In this document: positions 51,386 through 60,751 of the stretch, in pieces
How the letters are laid out: each line of letters starts with the position of its first letter
How positions within the stretch are numbered: the stretch's first letter is position 1
NCBI GenBank assembly: GCA_038209365.1
Contig: JBBQXS010000013.1
Span: 1 to 64,000 of the forward strand
Reading direction: 5' to 3'
Source of the DNA: DASQHW01 sp038209365
GTDB taxonomy: Bacteria > Actinomycetota > Acidimicrobiia > IMCC26256 > PALSA-610
Length of the DNA: 64,000 nt
The notes under the pieces: model-generated
The model's input: only the letters and a program-made list of their open reading frames with translations
Told to the model about the DNA's origin: nothing
The model's database searches: none
Made by a program: the position numbers and the translations under genes

Positions 51386-51441
51386 GGCCCCGGAGCGACA
51401 TCGGGGCGGGCCCCGCAAGACACGAGACAGAGGTGGCGCAG

Positions 51442-51864
51442 ATGTTCCTGGGGGAGTACCAGCACTCCCTCGACGCGAAGGGTCGGGTCATCCTGCCGGC
51501 CCGCTTTCGTGACCAGCTCGAGGGAGGTGCGGTGATGGCGAGGGGGCTCGACGGCTGCCTGGACGTATATCCGCCCGCTGAGTTCCAGCGTCGCGCCTCC
51601 GAAGTGAGCGAGGCGCGCAAACGCGGTCCTCGCGAACGCCAAGCCGCCCGCTCGTTCTTCTCGGGAGCCGGCCCCGCCGTGCCGGACGGCCAGGGTCGCG
51701 TTGCGATCCCGCCGCACCTGCGCGAGTACGCAGCCCTCGACCGGGAGGTCGTCGTCACGGGCGCGTTCGACCACATCGAGATCTGGGACGCGCAGCGATT
51801 CCGCGAACGAGACGCCGAAGGCATCGCGTCGATGGCCGCCGGCGAAGGGATCGACGGCCTCTGA
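51442..51864 (+). CDS. mraZ: transcriptional regulator MraZ
   Basis: 140 residues. MFLGEYQHSLDAKGRVILPA opens the first AbrB-like half and VPDGQGRVAIPPHLREYAAL the second; both DxxGR motifs are present. It binds repeats at the head of the division cluster and tunes its expression. ATG 51442 chosen because family members begin MFLG or MFFG; GTG 51433 would add three residues. Confidence 0.95.
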   Translation: MFLGEYQHSLDAKGRVILPARFRDQLEGGAVMARGLDGCLDVYPPAEFQRRASEVSEARKRGPRERQAARSFFSGAGPAVPDGQGRVAIPPHLREYAALDREVVVTGAFDHIEIWDAQRFRERDAEGIASMAAGEGIDGL

Positions 51865-51940
51865 TCCTGGTTGGTCGTGCCATTTCGTACGGACATGACG
51901 TTCAAACATTGACATAGAGACGAAGCCGCATGCTCCGGAC

Positions 51941-52056
51941 TCGTCTTCAGCCCCCCGGCCGGCGCGGTTGTTGGCCCCTACTCCGCCCGCTTTCAGCCGT
52001 AGCCGACCCGGGGAGACATCCCGGGCGGTGCCTGTCGACCGGGGGGCTGAAGACGG
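51941..52056 (+). ncRNA. mraW-type leader RNA
   Basis: A perfect 17-base inverted repeat, CGTCTTCAGCCCCCCGG (51942-51958) and CCGGGGGGCTGAAGACG (52039-52055), closes an 80-base internal region with its own GC-rich pairing (CCCGGGGAGACATCCCGGG). It lies in the 236-base space between mraZ and rsmH. A conserved actinobacterial 'mraW RNA motif' is known in this position. I place this hairpin there by position and structure, not by covariance search. Confidence 0.6.
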
Positions 52057-52100
52057 GATCGGTGGCGACACGGTTCCGGCGAATTCGGCGAGGAGACAAC

Positions 52101-53081
52101 GTGGAAGCGGAGTTCTCGCATCTCCCGGTGATGGCACGGGAGGTGGTGGAGCTCCTCTTGCCCGTGCCCGCCGGGTTGATCGTCGACGGCACGGTCGGTG
52201 GCGCAGGCCACGCGGCCCTGCTGCTCGACGCGAGACCCGACGTGCGAGTGCTGGGCCTCGACCGAGACGCCGACGCCGTTGCCGCTGCTCGTTCTCGGCT
52301 GGCGTCCTTCGGGTCGCGGGCACAGGTGGTGCACGGCGGCTTCGAGCGGCTGGGCGAGCTGGTCGAACGTCACGGCGAGGGAGAACAGGTGATGGGCATC
52401 CTCATGGACCTCGGGGTGAGCAGCCCGCAGCTCGACCGTCCCGAGCGAGGCTTCTCCTACCGCTTCGACGCGCCGCTCGACATGCGAATGGACGCGAAGC
52501 AGTCGCTCACCGCGGCCGACGTCGTGAACGGCTACGACGAGGCGCAGCTCGCCACGGTGATCTCCCAGTACGGCGAGGAGCGGTTCGCGCGCAGGGTCGC
52601 GCACGCGATCGTCGCCGCCCGGCCGCTGCACAGCACGCGAGAGCTGGCCGACGTCGTGCGCGGGGCGATCCCCGCCGCGACACGACGGCGCGGTCCCCAC
52701 CCGGCCCGGCGCACGTTCCAGGCCATCCGGATGGAGGTCAACCGGGAGCTGCCCAACCTCGCCGAGGGGCTCCAGGAGTCGGTGCACGTCGTCGGGCCCG
52801 GCGGCCGGGTGCTCGTGCTCGCGTACCACTCGCTCGAAGATCGCATCGTCAAGACGACCTTCGCCCGCTGGGCGGGCGAAGACCGCGACGCCTACGAGCC
52901 CCCCAAGCTTCCTGTTCCCCCGGCGAAACGGCACGCGCTCATGCGGGTGCTCACTCGGAGACCGTTGCGCCCGCGCGCAGACGTGGTGGCCGCGAATCCG
53001 CGTGCCGAGAGCGCCCGTCTGCGCGCGGTCGAACGGCTCGACGTCCCGGACGGGCCCGAGTTCCCCGACGCGGTCGCGTGA
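52101..53081 (+). CDS. rsmH: 16S rRNA (cytosine-1402-N4) methyltransferase
   Basis: 326 residues from GTG 52101, AGGAGA 6 bases before. FSHLPVMAREVVELL, DGTVGGAGHAALLL (SAM site), GILMDLGVSSPQLDRPERGFS and VLAYHSLEDRIVK are diagnostic. It methylates C1402 of 16S rRNA. Follows the leader RNA and overlaps ftsL by 4 bases. Confidence 0.97.
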   Translation: MEAEFSHLPVMAREVVELLLPVPAGLIVDGTVGGAGHAALLLDARPDVRVLGLDRDADAVAAARSRLASFGSRAQVVHGGFERLGELVERHGEGEQVMGILMDLGVSSPQLDRPERGFSYRFDAPLDMRMDAKQSLTAADVVNGYDEAQLATVISQYGEERFARRVAHAIVAARPLHSTRELADVVRGAIPAATRRRGPHPARRTFQAIRMEVNRELPNLAEGLQESVHVVGPGGRVLVLAYHSLEDRIVKTTFARWAGEDRDAYEPPKLPVPPAKRHALMRVLTRRPLRPRADVVAANPRAESARLRAVERLDVPDGPEFPDAVA

Positions 53082-53551
53082 GCACCCACATGGGCGCGGC
53101 AGCCGGTGCGTTTCCCTCCCGGCGGCTGCAACCGCCCGACACCGTCCCGGCGCGCGATCACCTGCGCGTCGCGCCCGACGCTCGAAGGCGGCGACTTCGT
53201 GCCCGGCTGTTGATGGTCGGCATCGCGTTCTTGACGGTGGCGTCATTGTTCACACTGGTCGGGTTCCGTGTGGTTGGCGCCCAGTCTGCGTTCACCTTGG
53301 ATCGGCTCACGAAGCAGCGCACCAACGAGCAGCTTCGCTACGAACGCCTGCGCGAGGACGTCGCGCGCCGGTCGTCGCCGGCCGCGATCATCTCCGCGGC
53401 GCGTGGCCTCGGCATGGTCGACGCGCCCCGCCAGGAGTTCATCTGGGCACCGAAGGCCGCGTCGCAAGGAACGACGCCGAGCGCGACACCGGCGCCGCTG
53501 GCGCCGACGAGCTATGAGAACGCGAAGCAGGCCCTTGACCAGAATCCGTGA
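53078..53551 (+). CDS. ftsL: FtsL-like septum protein
   Basis: 157 residues from GTG 53078. A basic cytoplasmic start, one helix (LLMVGIAFLTVASLFTLVGF), then a short coiled coil (LTKQRTNEQLRYERLREDVA) and GLGMVDAPRQEFIWAP, the usual FtsL/DivIC ending. It bridges FtsB/FtsQ and FtsI at the septum. Low sequence conservation, so the call rests on position and plan. Confidence 0.82.
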   Translation: MSTHMGAAAGAFPSRRLQPPDTVPARDHLRVAPDARRRRLRARLLMVGIAFLTVASLFTLVGFRVVGAQSAFTLDRLTKQRTNEQLRYERLREDVARRSSPAAIISAARGLGMVDAPRQEFIWAPKAASQGTTPSATPAPLAPTSYENAKQALDQNP

Positions 53552-55442
53552 GCCCTTGACGCCGCGGAGAGTCGCCCGTCCTCGGCCCCGGCGTCGCCTG
53601 GCGTCGTGCAGCGTCATCGTGATCGCCGTGTTCGGTGTGCTTGCGGTCCGCGTCGTGCATCTCCAGCTGATGAGCGGGGACTACTACACGCGACAGGCCG
53701 TGCTGCAGTCGCTGCACAAGATCCCGATCAACGCGGAACGGGGAAGCGTGTTCGACCGCGAGGGTCGCGACCTCGCGTTGTCGGTCCGGCGCTCGACGGT
53801 CTATGCGGATCCGACGCTCGTGGTGGATCCGGCCGCGACGGCCGTGAAGCTCGCGCCCGTGGTGCACGTCGACGCGCAGTACCTCCTGAAGCAACTCTCC
53901 GCGAAGCCCAGCCGGTTCGCGTACCTCGCCCACACCGTGGACGATGACGTCGCGGCCGCGGTGAAACGGCTGAACCTCCCCGGCATCGGATTCGTGCCCG
54001 AGTCCAAGCGGAGCTATCCCGCGAGCCCCCTCGCGGGCGCGCTGATCGGCCAGGTAGGCGCCGACGGCGGCGGCCTCGACGGCATCGAATACCTGTACGA
54101 CTCGATCCTCGCCGGCAAGCCCGGTGAGCTCGTCGTCGAGCAGGACCCGGACGGCCGTGACATCCCCAACACGCAGCGGACGCATGTCGTCGCCCGGCGC
54201 GGCACCGACGTGATGCTCACGATCGATCAGACCCTCCAGTGGGAAGCCGAGTACGCGTTGCTCGACCAGGTGCAAGCGACACAAGCCAAAGGTGGCATGG
54301 CCGCGGTGGTCGACGTGACCACCGGAGACGTGCTCGCCATGGCCACGGTGCACGGAACGACGCCGACCGGACCGGCGGGTGTCGCGACGCCGGGGGAGCG
54401 CAACGCACCGGTCACCGAGCTGTTCGCGCCGGGTTCCACCACGAAGCTGATCACGCTCGCGTGGGCGATCGAGCACGGCAAGATCACGCAGGACTCAACC
54501 TTCACGGTGCCCTACTCGATCAAGGTCGATCCGGCCGTCAAGCCGTACTACGACGCCGAGTGGCACCCCAAGCAGCAAATGACGACCGCCGACATCATGC
54601 GGCAGTCGTCGAACGTCGGCACGATCGAGATCGCGCAGCTGATGCACAATCAGCAGATGGCCGATGCCGTGCGGGCATTCGGGCTCGGCACCCGCACCTC
54701 CATCGACTGGCCCGGGCAGCCCGACGGCCTGATGCTGCCTCCGTCGCAGTACTACTGCTGCGGCAAGTACGCGACGGCCATTGGCTACGGCGTGTCGGTG
54801 ACCGGGATGCAGATGCTCGGTGCATTCACGACGATCGCGAACGACGGCGTCACGCGGCCCGCGCACCTTCTCGGCGCGACGATCGACGCCAAGGGCGACC
54901 GGCATCCGGCCGCGGTGCCCGCCGGCCGGCGCGTGGTGTCGAGCGCGACGGCGCGGACGATGACAAAGATGATGGAAGGCGTCGTCTCAGATGGCACAGG
55001 AGCGTGCGCGGCGATTCCCGGCTATCCGGTGGCAGGCAAGACCGGGACGTCCAAGAAGCAGCTGAACGGGGCGTACTCGCAGAGCGCGACGATGGCGTCG
55101 TTCATCGGGTACGCGCCGTCGGACCATCCGAGATTCGCAGCGATGGTCGTGCTCGACCAGCCCGCGCCCCAGTACCAATTCGGCGGCACGTCGGCGGCGC
55201 CGGCCTGGTCCGAGATCATGCAGTTCGCCCTGTTGCAGTACGGCGTCGCGCCGACCGATCCCGCCGGCGAGCAGTTCCACAAGGCGCAAGCAGTCGCGAA
55301 GAACCAGTCGTGCAGCGTGCCACACGGCGCCGATCTCGCGAACGTACTCGCGCACCAACGAGCCGCCGCCGCGAAGGGGTCGACGTCGAATGCGAGCGGC
55401 GCGACCGCTAGCCTTCCGGCCAACACGTCCCGAAGGAATTAG
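53535..55442 (+). CDS. ftsI: septal peptidoglycan transpeptidase FtsI (PBP3)
   Basis: 635 residues from TTG 53535, overlapping ftsL by 17 bases; TTG 53556 is the alternative. One N-terminal helix, a dimerisation domain (ERGSVFDREGRDLALSVRRS) and the transpeptidase with STTK (APGSTTKLI), SSN (RQSSNVGT) and KTG (VAGKTGTSKK). It cross-links septal peptidoglycan together with FtsW. The CC pair in SQYYCCGKYATA is unusual but outside the active motifs. No PASTA repeats. Confidence 0.93.
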   Translation: MTRIREPLTPRRVARPRPRRRLASCSVIVIAVFGVLAVRVVHLQLMSGDYYTRQAVLQSLHKIPINAERGSVFDREGRDLALSVRRSTVYADPTLVVDPAATAVKLAPVVHVDAQYLLKQLSAKPSRFAYLAHTVDDDVAAAVKRLNLPGIGFVPESKRSYPASPLAGALIGQVGADGGGLDGIEYLYDSILAGKPGELVVEQDPDGRDIPNTQRTHVVARRGTDVMLTIDQTLQWEAEYALLDQVQATQAKGGMAAVVDVTTGDVLAMATVHGTTPTGPAGVATPGERNAPVTELFAPGSTTKLITLAWAIEHGKITQDSTFTVPYSIKVDPAVKPYYDAEWHPKQQMTTADIMRQSSNVGTIEIAQLMHNQQMADAVRAFGLGTRTSIDWPGQPDGLMLPPSQYYCCGKYATAIGYGVSVTGMQMLGAFTTIANDGVTRPAHLLGATIDAKGDRHPAAVPAGRRVVSSATARTMTKMMEGVVSDGTGACAAIPGYPVAGKTGTSKKQLNGAYSQSATMASFIGYAPSDHPRFAAMVVLDQPAPQYQFGGTSAAPAWSEIMQFALLQYGVAPTDPAGEQFHKAQAVAKNQSCSVPHGADLANVLAHQRAAAAKGSTSNASGATASLPANTSRRN

Positions 55443-55451
55443 GGGTGGCGC

Positions 55452-56936
55452 GTGCGCTTGCACGACCTCCTCGACCGCCTCCAGCTCTTCGACGACTCCG
55501 TCGACCCGAGCGTCGAGGTTCGAGGTGACGACGGCGCCGTCGTGCGTGCCGTCGTGCACGACAGCCGACACGTCGTTCCGGGCGCGCTCTTCTGCGGTAT
55601 TCCCGGAGCGCACACCGATGGGCACGACCACGCGGCCGCCGCCGTGGCCGCGGGTGCGATCGCGTGCCTCGTCGAGCGCTGGCTGGACGTCGACGTGCCC
55701 CAAGCGCGCGTCCGGTCGGTTCGTGGCGTGCTGGGGCCGATCTGCGCACGCTTCCATGGTGAACCTTCTCGCGCGATGCGCGTTCTCGGAGTGACCGGGA
55801 CGAACGGGAAGACCACCACGACGTACCTGCTCGAGCGCGTCGCCGCGGCCGCGGGCGAGCGCTCGGGCATCATCGGTACGACCGGCGCACGCATCGACGG
55901 GGTCTCGCTTCCCGTACCCCACACGACGCCCGAGGCGACCGAGCTGCAGCCTCTGCTCGCGCGCATGCGGGATACAGGCGTCGACACGGTCGCGATGGAA
56001 GTGTCGTCACACTCGCTCGACCAGCACCGCGTCGACGGAACGCGCTTCGCCGTTGTGTGCTTCACGAACCTTTCGCACGACCATCTCGACTATCACGGCA
56101 CGCTCGACGCGTACCTTGCGGCCAAGGAGCGGTTGTTCACTCCCGCGTTCGCCGCCCGTGCCGCAGTGGGCATCGACGACGAGCATGGTCGGCGGGTCGC
56201 GCAGCATGCTCGAACAGGTGGCCTCGAGGTGTCGACGTTCGCCCTCGACGGCGAAGCGGACATCCGGGTCAGCGACATCGCGCTCGACGCCCACTCGTCG
56301 GCGTTCACGATCGTGGACGGCCCGCACCGGCACCGCGTGCACACGCCGCTCGTCGGCAACTTCAACGTCGCGAACGCGCTCGCCGCCTACGCGACTGCGC
56401 GCGCCGCGGGATTCGACGTCGACGCCATTCTCGCCGCGCTCGCCGATCCGCCCGTGGTGCCGGGACGCCTGGAACCGGTGGAGACCGGCCAGCCCTTCCT
56501 CGTGTTCGTCGACTACGCGCACACTCCCGACGCGCTCGCATCGGTGTTGGGCGCGACGCGTCCGTTCGTGCAGCCCGGCGGCCGCCTGCTCGTCGTGTTC
56601 GGGTGCGGCGGTGATCGCGATCGTACGAAGCGCCCCATCATGGGCTCGGTGGCGGTGGAGTCGAGCGACGTCGCGTATCTCACCTCCGACAATCCCCGGT
56701 CCGAGGAACCCGAAGCGATCGTCCGCGACGTGCTCACCGGCATGCGCACGAGCGACGCTCCCGTCGTCGAGCTCGACCGGCGGCAGGCAATCCGGCGCGC
56801 GCTTCGCGACGCGCGTCCGGGGGATGTCGTGGTCATCGCGGGGAAGGGTCACGAGTCGGGTCAGACCACCAGCGGCACGACGGTGCCGTTCGACGACCGT
56901 GTTGTCGCGAAGGAAGAGCTGGAGGCCCGCGTGTGA
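55452..56936 (+). CDS. murE: UDP-MurNAc-tripeptide synthetase, meso-DAP adding
   Basis: 494 residues from GTG 55452. ATP site GVTGTNGKTTTTYLLE, HTTPEATELQ, MEVSSHSLDQHRV, FTNLSHDHLDYHG and the specificity motif SDNPRSEEP; DNPR marks the meso-diaminopimelate rather than the Lys enzyme. Adds the third residue to the peptidoglycan stem. Overlaps murF by 4 bases. Confidence 0.96.
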   Translation: MRLHDLLDRLQLFDDSVDPSVEVRGDDGAVVRAVVHDSRHVVPGALFCGIPGAHTDGHDHAAAAVAAGAIACLVERWLDVDVPQARVRSVRGVLGPICARFHGEPSRAMRVLGVTGTNGKTTTTYLLERVAAAAGERSGIIGTTGARIDGVSLPVPHTTPEATELQPLLARMRDTGVDTVAMEVSSHSLDQHRVDGTRFAVVCFTNLSHDHLDYHGTLDAYLAAKERLFTPAFAARAAVGIDDEHGRRVAQHARTGGLEVSTFALDGEADIRVSDIALDAHSSAFTIVDGPHRHRVHTPLVGNFNVANALAAYATARAAGFDVDAILAALADPPVVPGRLEPVETGQPFLVFVDYAHTPDALASVLGATRPFVQPGGRLLVVFGCGGDRDRTKRPIMGSVAVESSDVAYLTSDNPRSEEPEAIVRDVLTGMRTSDAPVVELDRRQAIRRALRDARPGDVVVIAGKGHESGQTTSGTTVPFDDRVVAKEELEARV

Positions 56937-58342
56937 CGGCGATGGTGATGACCGCCGCCGACATCGCGCTCCGGTGTGGTGGCCGGGTCGATGGTGACGC
57001 CGGTGCCCGCGCCGACTCCTGGGCGTTCGATTCGCGCGCGCTCGACGCCGGTGCGTGCTTCGTCGCGCTGCGCGCCTCCCGCGACGGCCATGACTTCGTG
57101 TATTCCGCGTTCGACGCCGGAGCACGCGTTGCACTCGTCGACCGCCCCCTGAGACCGTCACGGCCGGTGCCGCCGGGTCACGCGCTCGTGCACGTGGCCG
57201 ACACGCTGCGTGCACTGCAGGACATCGCCCGGTCGGTGCGTGCCGACCGGGCGGATGTGCGCATCGTCGCGGTGGCCGGATCGACCGGAAAGACGTCGAC
57301 CAAGGATCTTCTGGCAGCGGCGCTGGCGCCGCTCGGATGTCACGCCAATGCCGAGTCCCACAACAACGAGTTCGGGCTCCCGTTGACGTTGTGCAACGCA
57401 CCGACGTCCGCCCGCGTCGTGGTCACGGAGATGGGGGAGCGCTTCCCGGGTGATCTGGCGCTGTTGTGCGACATCGCCCGCCCGCAGGTTGCGGCGGTCA
57501 CGAACGTCGGCCTCGCGCACGCCGAGCACCTCGGCGGATTCGAAGGGGTCGCGAACATGCTGCGCGCCGAGCTGCTGGGCGCGCTGCCGGCGGACGGGGT
57601 CGCGGTGTTGAACGGCGACGACCCGTGGACTGCGCACCTCTCGGCCGGAGCCGGCGCGAGCGTCGTGACCGTCGGAGTTGGGACGGACACCGACTACCGG
57701 ATCAGTGACGTCGAGCTCGACGGTCAGCTGCGCCCCTCGTTCCGGCTGCAGGGCGCCCGGCTCCGCGTGCCCTTGCACGGCGGCCATCACGTGATGAACG
57801 CCGCGATGGCCGCCACGGTCGCCCACAAGGTCTTCGGCATGCCATTCGACGACATCGCCGTCGCGCTCGCCGGTGCTTCGACCGGGAAGTGGCGCATGGA
57901 GCTGCTCGAGACCGACGACGCGATCACCATCCTCAACGACGCGTACAACGCGAACCCCACCTCGATGGAAGCCGCGCTGGTTGCCCTCGCGCACTTGCCG
58001 CTTCCCGGTCGCCGGGTCGCGGTGCTGGGCGACATGCGTGAGCTCGGTCGGCATCACGGCGAGGCCCACCGTGCCGTCGGCGTCCGCGCCGCCGGTCTCG
58101 GACTGGACGTCATCATCGGCGTCGGAGCCGGTGGCGCGCTGATCGCCGAAACGGCGCGCACGCGGGGTGCATGCGTCGAGATCGTCGAAGACGCGCCGGC
58201 GGCTCTCGAATGCGTGGACGCGCTCGTGAATCGCGGCGACGCGGTCTTGTGCAAGGCGAGCCGCGCGGTCGGCCTCGAGGTCGTCGCCGAGGGGCTGCTC
58301 GCACGCCGCCGGAGCGACGCGGACGGGAGCGGTACGGCGTGA
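56933..58342 (+). CDS. murF: UDP-MurNAc-pentapeptide synthetase
   Basis: 469 residues from GTG 56933. ATP site VAGSTGKTSTKDLLAAALAP, ESHNNEFGLPLTLCN, NVGLAHAEHLGGFEGVA and NDAYNANPTSMEAAL are typical. Adds D-Ala-D-Ala to complete the pentapeptide in the cytoplasm. Coupled to murE and mraY. Confidence 0.96.
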   Translation: MTAMVMTAADIALRCGGRVDGDAGARADSWAFDSRALDAGACFVALRASRDGHDFVYSAFDAGARVALVDRPLRPSRPVPPGHALVHVADTLRALQDIARSVRADRADVRIVAVAGSTGKTSTKDLLAAALAPLGCHANAESHNNEFGLPLTLCNAPTSARVVVTEMGERFPGDLALLCDIARPQVAAVTNVGLAHAEHLGGFEGVANMLRAELLGALPADGVAVLNGDDPWTAHLSAGAGASVVTVGVGTDTDYRISDVELDGQLRPSFRLQGARLRVPLHGGHHVMNAAMAATVAHKVFGMPFDDIAVALAGASTGKWRMELLETDDAITILNDAYNANPTSMEAALVALAHLPLPGRRVAVLGDMRELGRHHGEAHRAVGVRAAGLGLDVIIGVGAGGALIAETARTRGACVEIVEDAPAALECVDALVNRGDAVLCKASRAVGLEVVAEGLLARRRSDADGSGTA

Positions 58343-59379
58343 TCGCGATGCTGATGGCGGCCGGCCTCTCCTTCGCGGTGACGATCTTCGGGACGCCGCT
58401 GCTGATCCGGTGGCTGCGCGCTAATGCCATCGGCCAGCAGATACGCGACGACGGCCCGATCGAACATCCGCACACGGCGAAGGCCGGGACGCCGACGATG
58501 GGTGGCCTCGCGATCGTCGTTGCCACCGTGCTCGGATATCTCTTCGCGCACGTCCGCCGCGAAACGGTCGCGTTCGCGCGGTCGGGGTGGTCCTTGCTCG
58601 CGCTCATCGTGGGGCTCGGGGTGGTCGGATGGGTGGACGACTACCTCGGCGTGCGCGCCCGCCGGAACCTCGGACTCCGCAAGCGCGGCAAGACGCTCGG
58701 GATCGTGGCGGTCGGGTCGGCGTTCGCGTGGCTCGCCGTGAATTTCGTGCACACCGACACGCACCTCTCTTTCACGCGCCCGCTGGACGTCGATCTCGGC
58801 ACGGTGGGGCTCTTCATCTGGGCCGTGCTCGTGATCTATGCGACGGCGAACGCGATCAACCTCACCGACGGCCTCGACGGTCTGGCGAGCGGATCATCGG
58901 CCTTCACGTTCGCCGCGTTCATGATCATCGCCTTCACAGAGTTCCGCCACCCCGACATCTACAACGTGTCAGCGGCGCAGGCGCTCGATCAGGCGATCGT
59001 CGCGGCGGCGATGTTCGGGGCGTGCGCCGGGTTCCTGTGGTGGAACGCGGCGCCCGCGCGCGTCTTCATGGGCGACACCGGGTCGCTCGCGATCGGTGGT
59101 GGGATGGCCGGGCTCGCGCTGATGACGCGGACCCATCTGTTGCTGCCCATCCTCGCCGGTCTCCCGCTCGTCGAGACGCTCTCGGTGATCGCGCAGGTCG
59201 TGTCGTACCGCGGCTTCCGGCGGCGCGTCCTCCGCATGGCGCCCATCCATCACCATTTCGAGGTGGGGGGCTGGTCGGAGTTCACGGTGATCGTGCGGTT
59301 CTGGCTGTTCGCCGGAATCTGCGTCGCGTTGGGCATCGGCATCTTCTACGCCGACTTCCTCCGGTTCGGGTTGGAGTGA
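58339..59379 (+). CDS. mraY: phospho-MurNAc-pentapeptide transferase
   Basis: 346 residues, ten membrane helices, GTG 58339 overlapping murF. AGTPTMGGLAIVVATVLGYL, VVGWVDDYLGV (DDY), ANAINLTDGLDGLASGSSAF, VFMGDTGSLAIGG and MAPIHHHFEVGGWSE are invariant MraY motifs. It forms lipid I on undecaprenyl phosphate. Confidence 0.97.
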   Translation: MIAMLMAAGLSFAVTIFGTPLLIRWLRANAIGQQIRDDGPIEHPHTAKAGTPTMGGLAIVVATVLGYLFAHVRRETVAFARSGWSLLALIVGLGVVGWVDDYLGVRARRNLGLRKRGKTLGIVAVGSAFAWLAVNFVHTDTHLSFTRPLDVDLGTVGLFIWAVLVIYATANAINLTDGLDGLASGSSAFTFAAFMIIAFTEFRHPDIYNVSAAQALDQAIVAAAMFGACAGFLWWNAAPARVFMGDTGSLAIGGGMAGLALMTRTHLLLPILAGLPLVETLSVIAQVVSYRGFRRRVLRMAPIHHHFEVGGWSEFTVIVRFWLFAGICVALGIGIFYADFLRFGLE

Positions 59380-59395
59380 CCGTGAGCGCAGCGCG

Positions 59396-60751
59396 GTGAG
59401 AGCACTCGTGATCGGGCTGGCCGAGACCGGAGTATCCGTCACGCGTCGTCTCGGCGCGGAGGGGTGGGACGTGATCGTGATCGAGGACGCCCCGGCGGCG
59501 ACCGATCGCTATCGCGAGCGCGTCGACGCACTCCGAGCGGTCGGTGCCGAGCTCGTCGAGGCGCCGGGCGCCGGCACGACGCGCGCGATCGCCGCGCAGG
59601 TCGATCTGGTCGTGCCGAGCCCCCTGGTGCGTGCAGCACACCCCGCGATCGTGGCCGCGAGAAGCGCCGGCGTGCCGGTTCGGAGCGAGATCGATCTCGC
59701 AGCCGACCGCGCGTCGGTTCCGATCGTCGCGGTCACAGGTACGAACGGCAAGACCACGGTGACGTCAATGACCGCGATGATGTTGAACCGCTCCGGACTG
59801 CGCTCGGTCGCGGCCGGCAACATCGGCCGGCCGTTGATCGATGCGATCGAGGACGACGTCGACGTGATCGTCGCCGAGGTGTCGTCCTTCCAACTCGAGT
59901 TCGCGGACACGTTCGCGCCACGAGTCGCGGTGCTGCTCGCGATCACCCCCGATCACCTCGATTGGCACAGCTCCTTCGATCTGTACGTCGCGTCCAAGGC
60001 TCGCGTCGCCGCGCATCAGCGCGGAGACGACCTGCTCGTCTACGACGCGGACGACGAACGCGCTCGTGACGTGGCGGCGCGGGCGCCGGCGCGACGTGTC
60101 GGGGTGTCTCTTCATACCGAGGCGCTCGGGATGTATCACATCTCCGGCGACCGCCTCATTGCCGCGGACGGTCGCGAGATCGCGTCCCTGGGTGACATGC
60201 GACGGTCGCTGTCGCACGATCGCACAAACGCGCTCGCATCCGCCGCAGCCGCGCTCGACGTCGGTGCCACGCCGGCCGGTGTACGCGATGCACTGGCCTC
60301 GTACGCGACCATGGCCCACCGCGTCGCGCTCGTCGGCGAAGCTAATGGGGTGCATTGGTACGACGATTCGAAGGCGACGAACCCGGACGCGACGTTGCGC
60401 GCGGTCAGCTCGTTCGACCACGTCGTGCTCCTCGCGGGTGGTCGGAACAAGGGTCTCGATCTGTCCGTGCTGGTCTCGCAGTCTTCCCGCTTGCGAGGAG
60501 TCGTCGCGTTCGGCGAAGCCGGACCGCAGATCGCGGACGCGTTCAACGCTGCCACTCGTATCCCCGTCGTGACCGTGACGTCGATGCACGACGCAGTCGC
60601 CGCCGCTCGCGGGCTTGCGCAGCGCGGCGACGTTGTCCTGTTGTCGCCGGCATGCGCGTCGTTCGACGCGTACACCGGCTACGCGCAGCGTGGTGACGAC
60701 TTCGCCGCCAATGTCCGCGCGCAGCTCGCACAGGAGGCAACCACCGGATGA
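59396..60751 (+). CDS. murD: UDP-MurNAc-L-Ala-D-Glu ligase
   Basis: 451 residues from GTG 59396. GLAETGVSVTRRL, VTGTNGKTTVTSMTAMMLNR, AEVSSFQLEFADTFAP, LNITPDHLDWH-like AITPDHLDWHSSFD and YDDSKATNPDATL are family marks. Adds D-Glu to UDP-MurNAc-L-Ala. Overlaps ftsW by 4 bases. Confidence 0.96.
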   Translation: MRALVIGLAETGVSVTRRLGAEGWDVIVIEDAPAATDRYRERVDALRAVGAELVEAPGAGTTRAIAAQVDLVVPSPLVRAAHPAIVAARSAGVPVRSEIDLAADRASVPIVAVTGTNGKTTVTSMTAMMLNRSGLRSVAAGNIGRPLIDAIEDDVDVIVAEVSSFQLEFADTFAPRVAVLLAITPDHLDWHSSFDLYVASKARVAAHQRGDDLLVYDADDERARDVAARAPARRVGVSLHTEALGMYHISGDRLIAADGREIASLGDMRRSLSHDRTNALASAAAALDVGATPAGVRDALASYATMAHRVALVGEANGVHWYDDSKATNPDATLRAVSSFDHVVLLAGGRNKGLDLSVLVSQSSRLRGVVAFGEAGPQIADAFNAATRIPVVTVTSMHDAVAAARGLAQRGDVVLLSPACASFDAYTGYAQRGDDFAANVRAQLAQEATTG

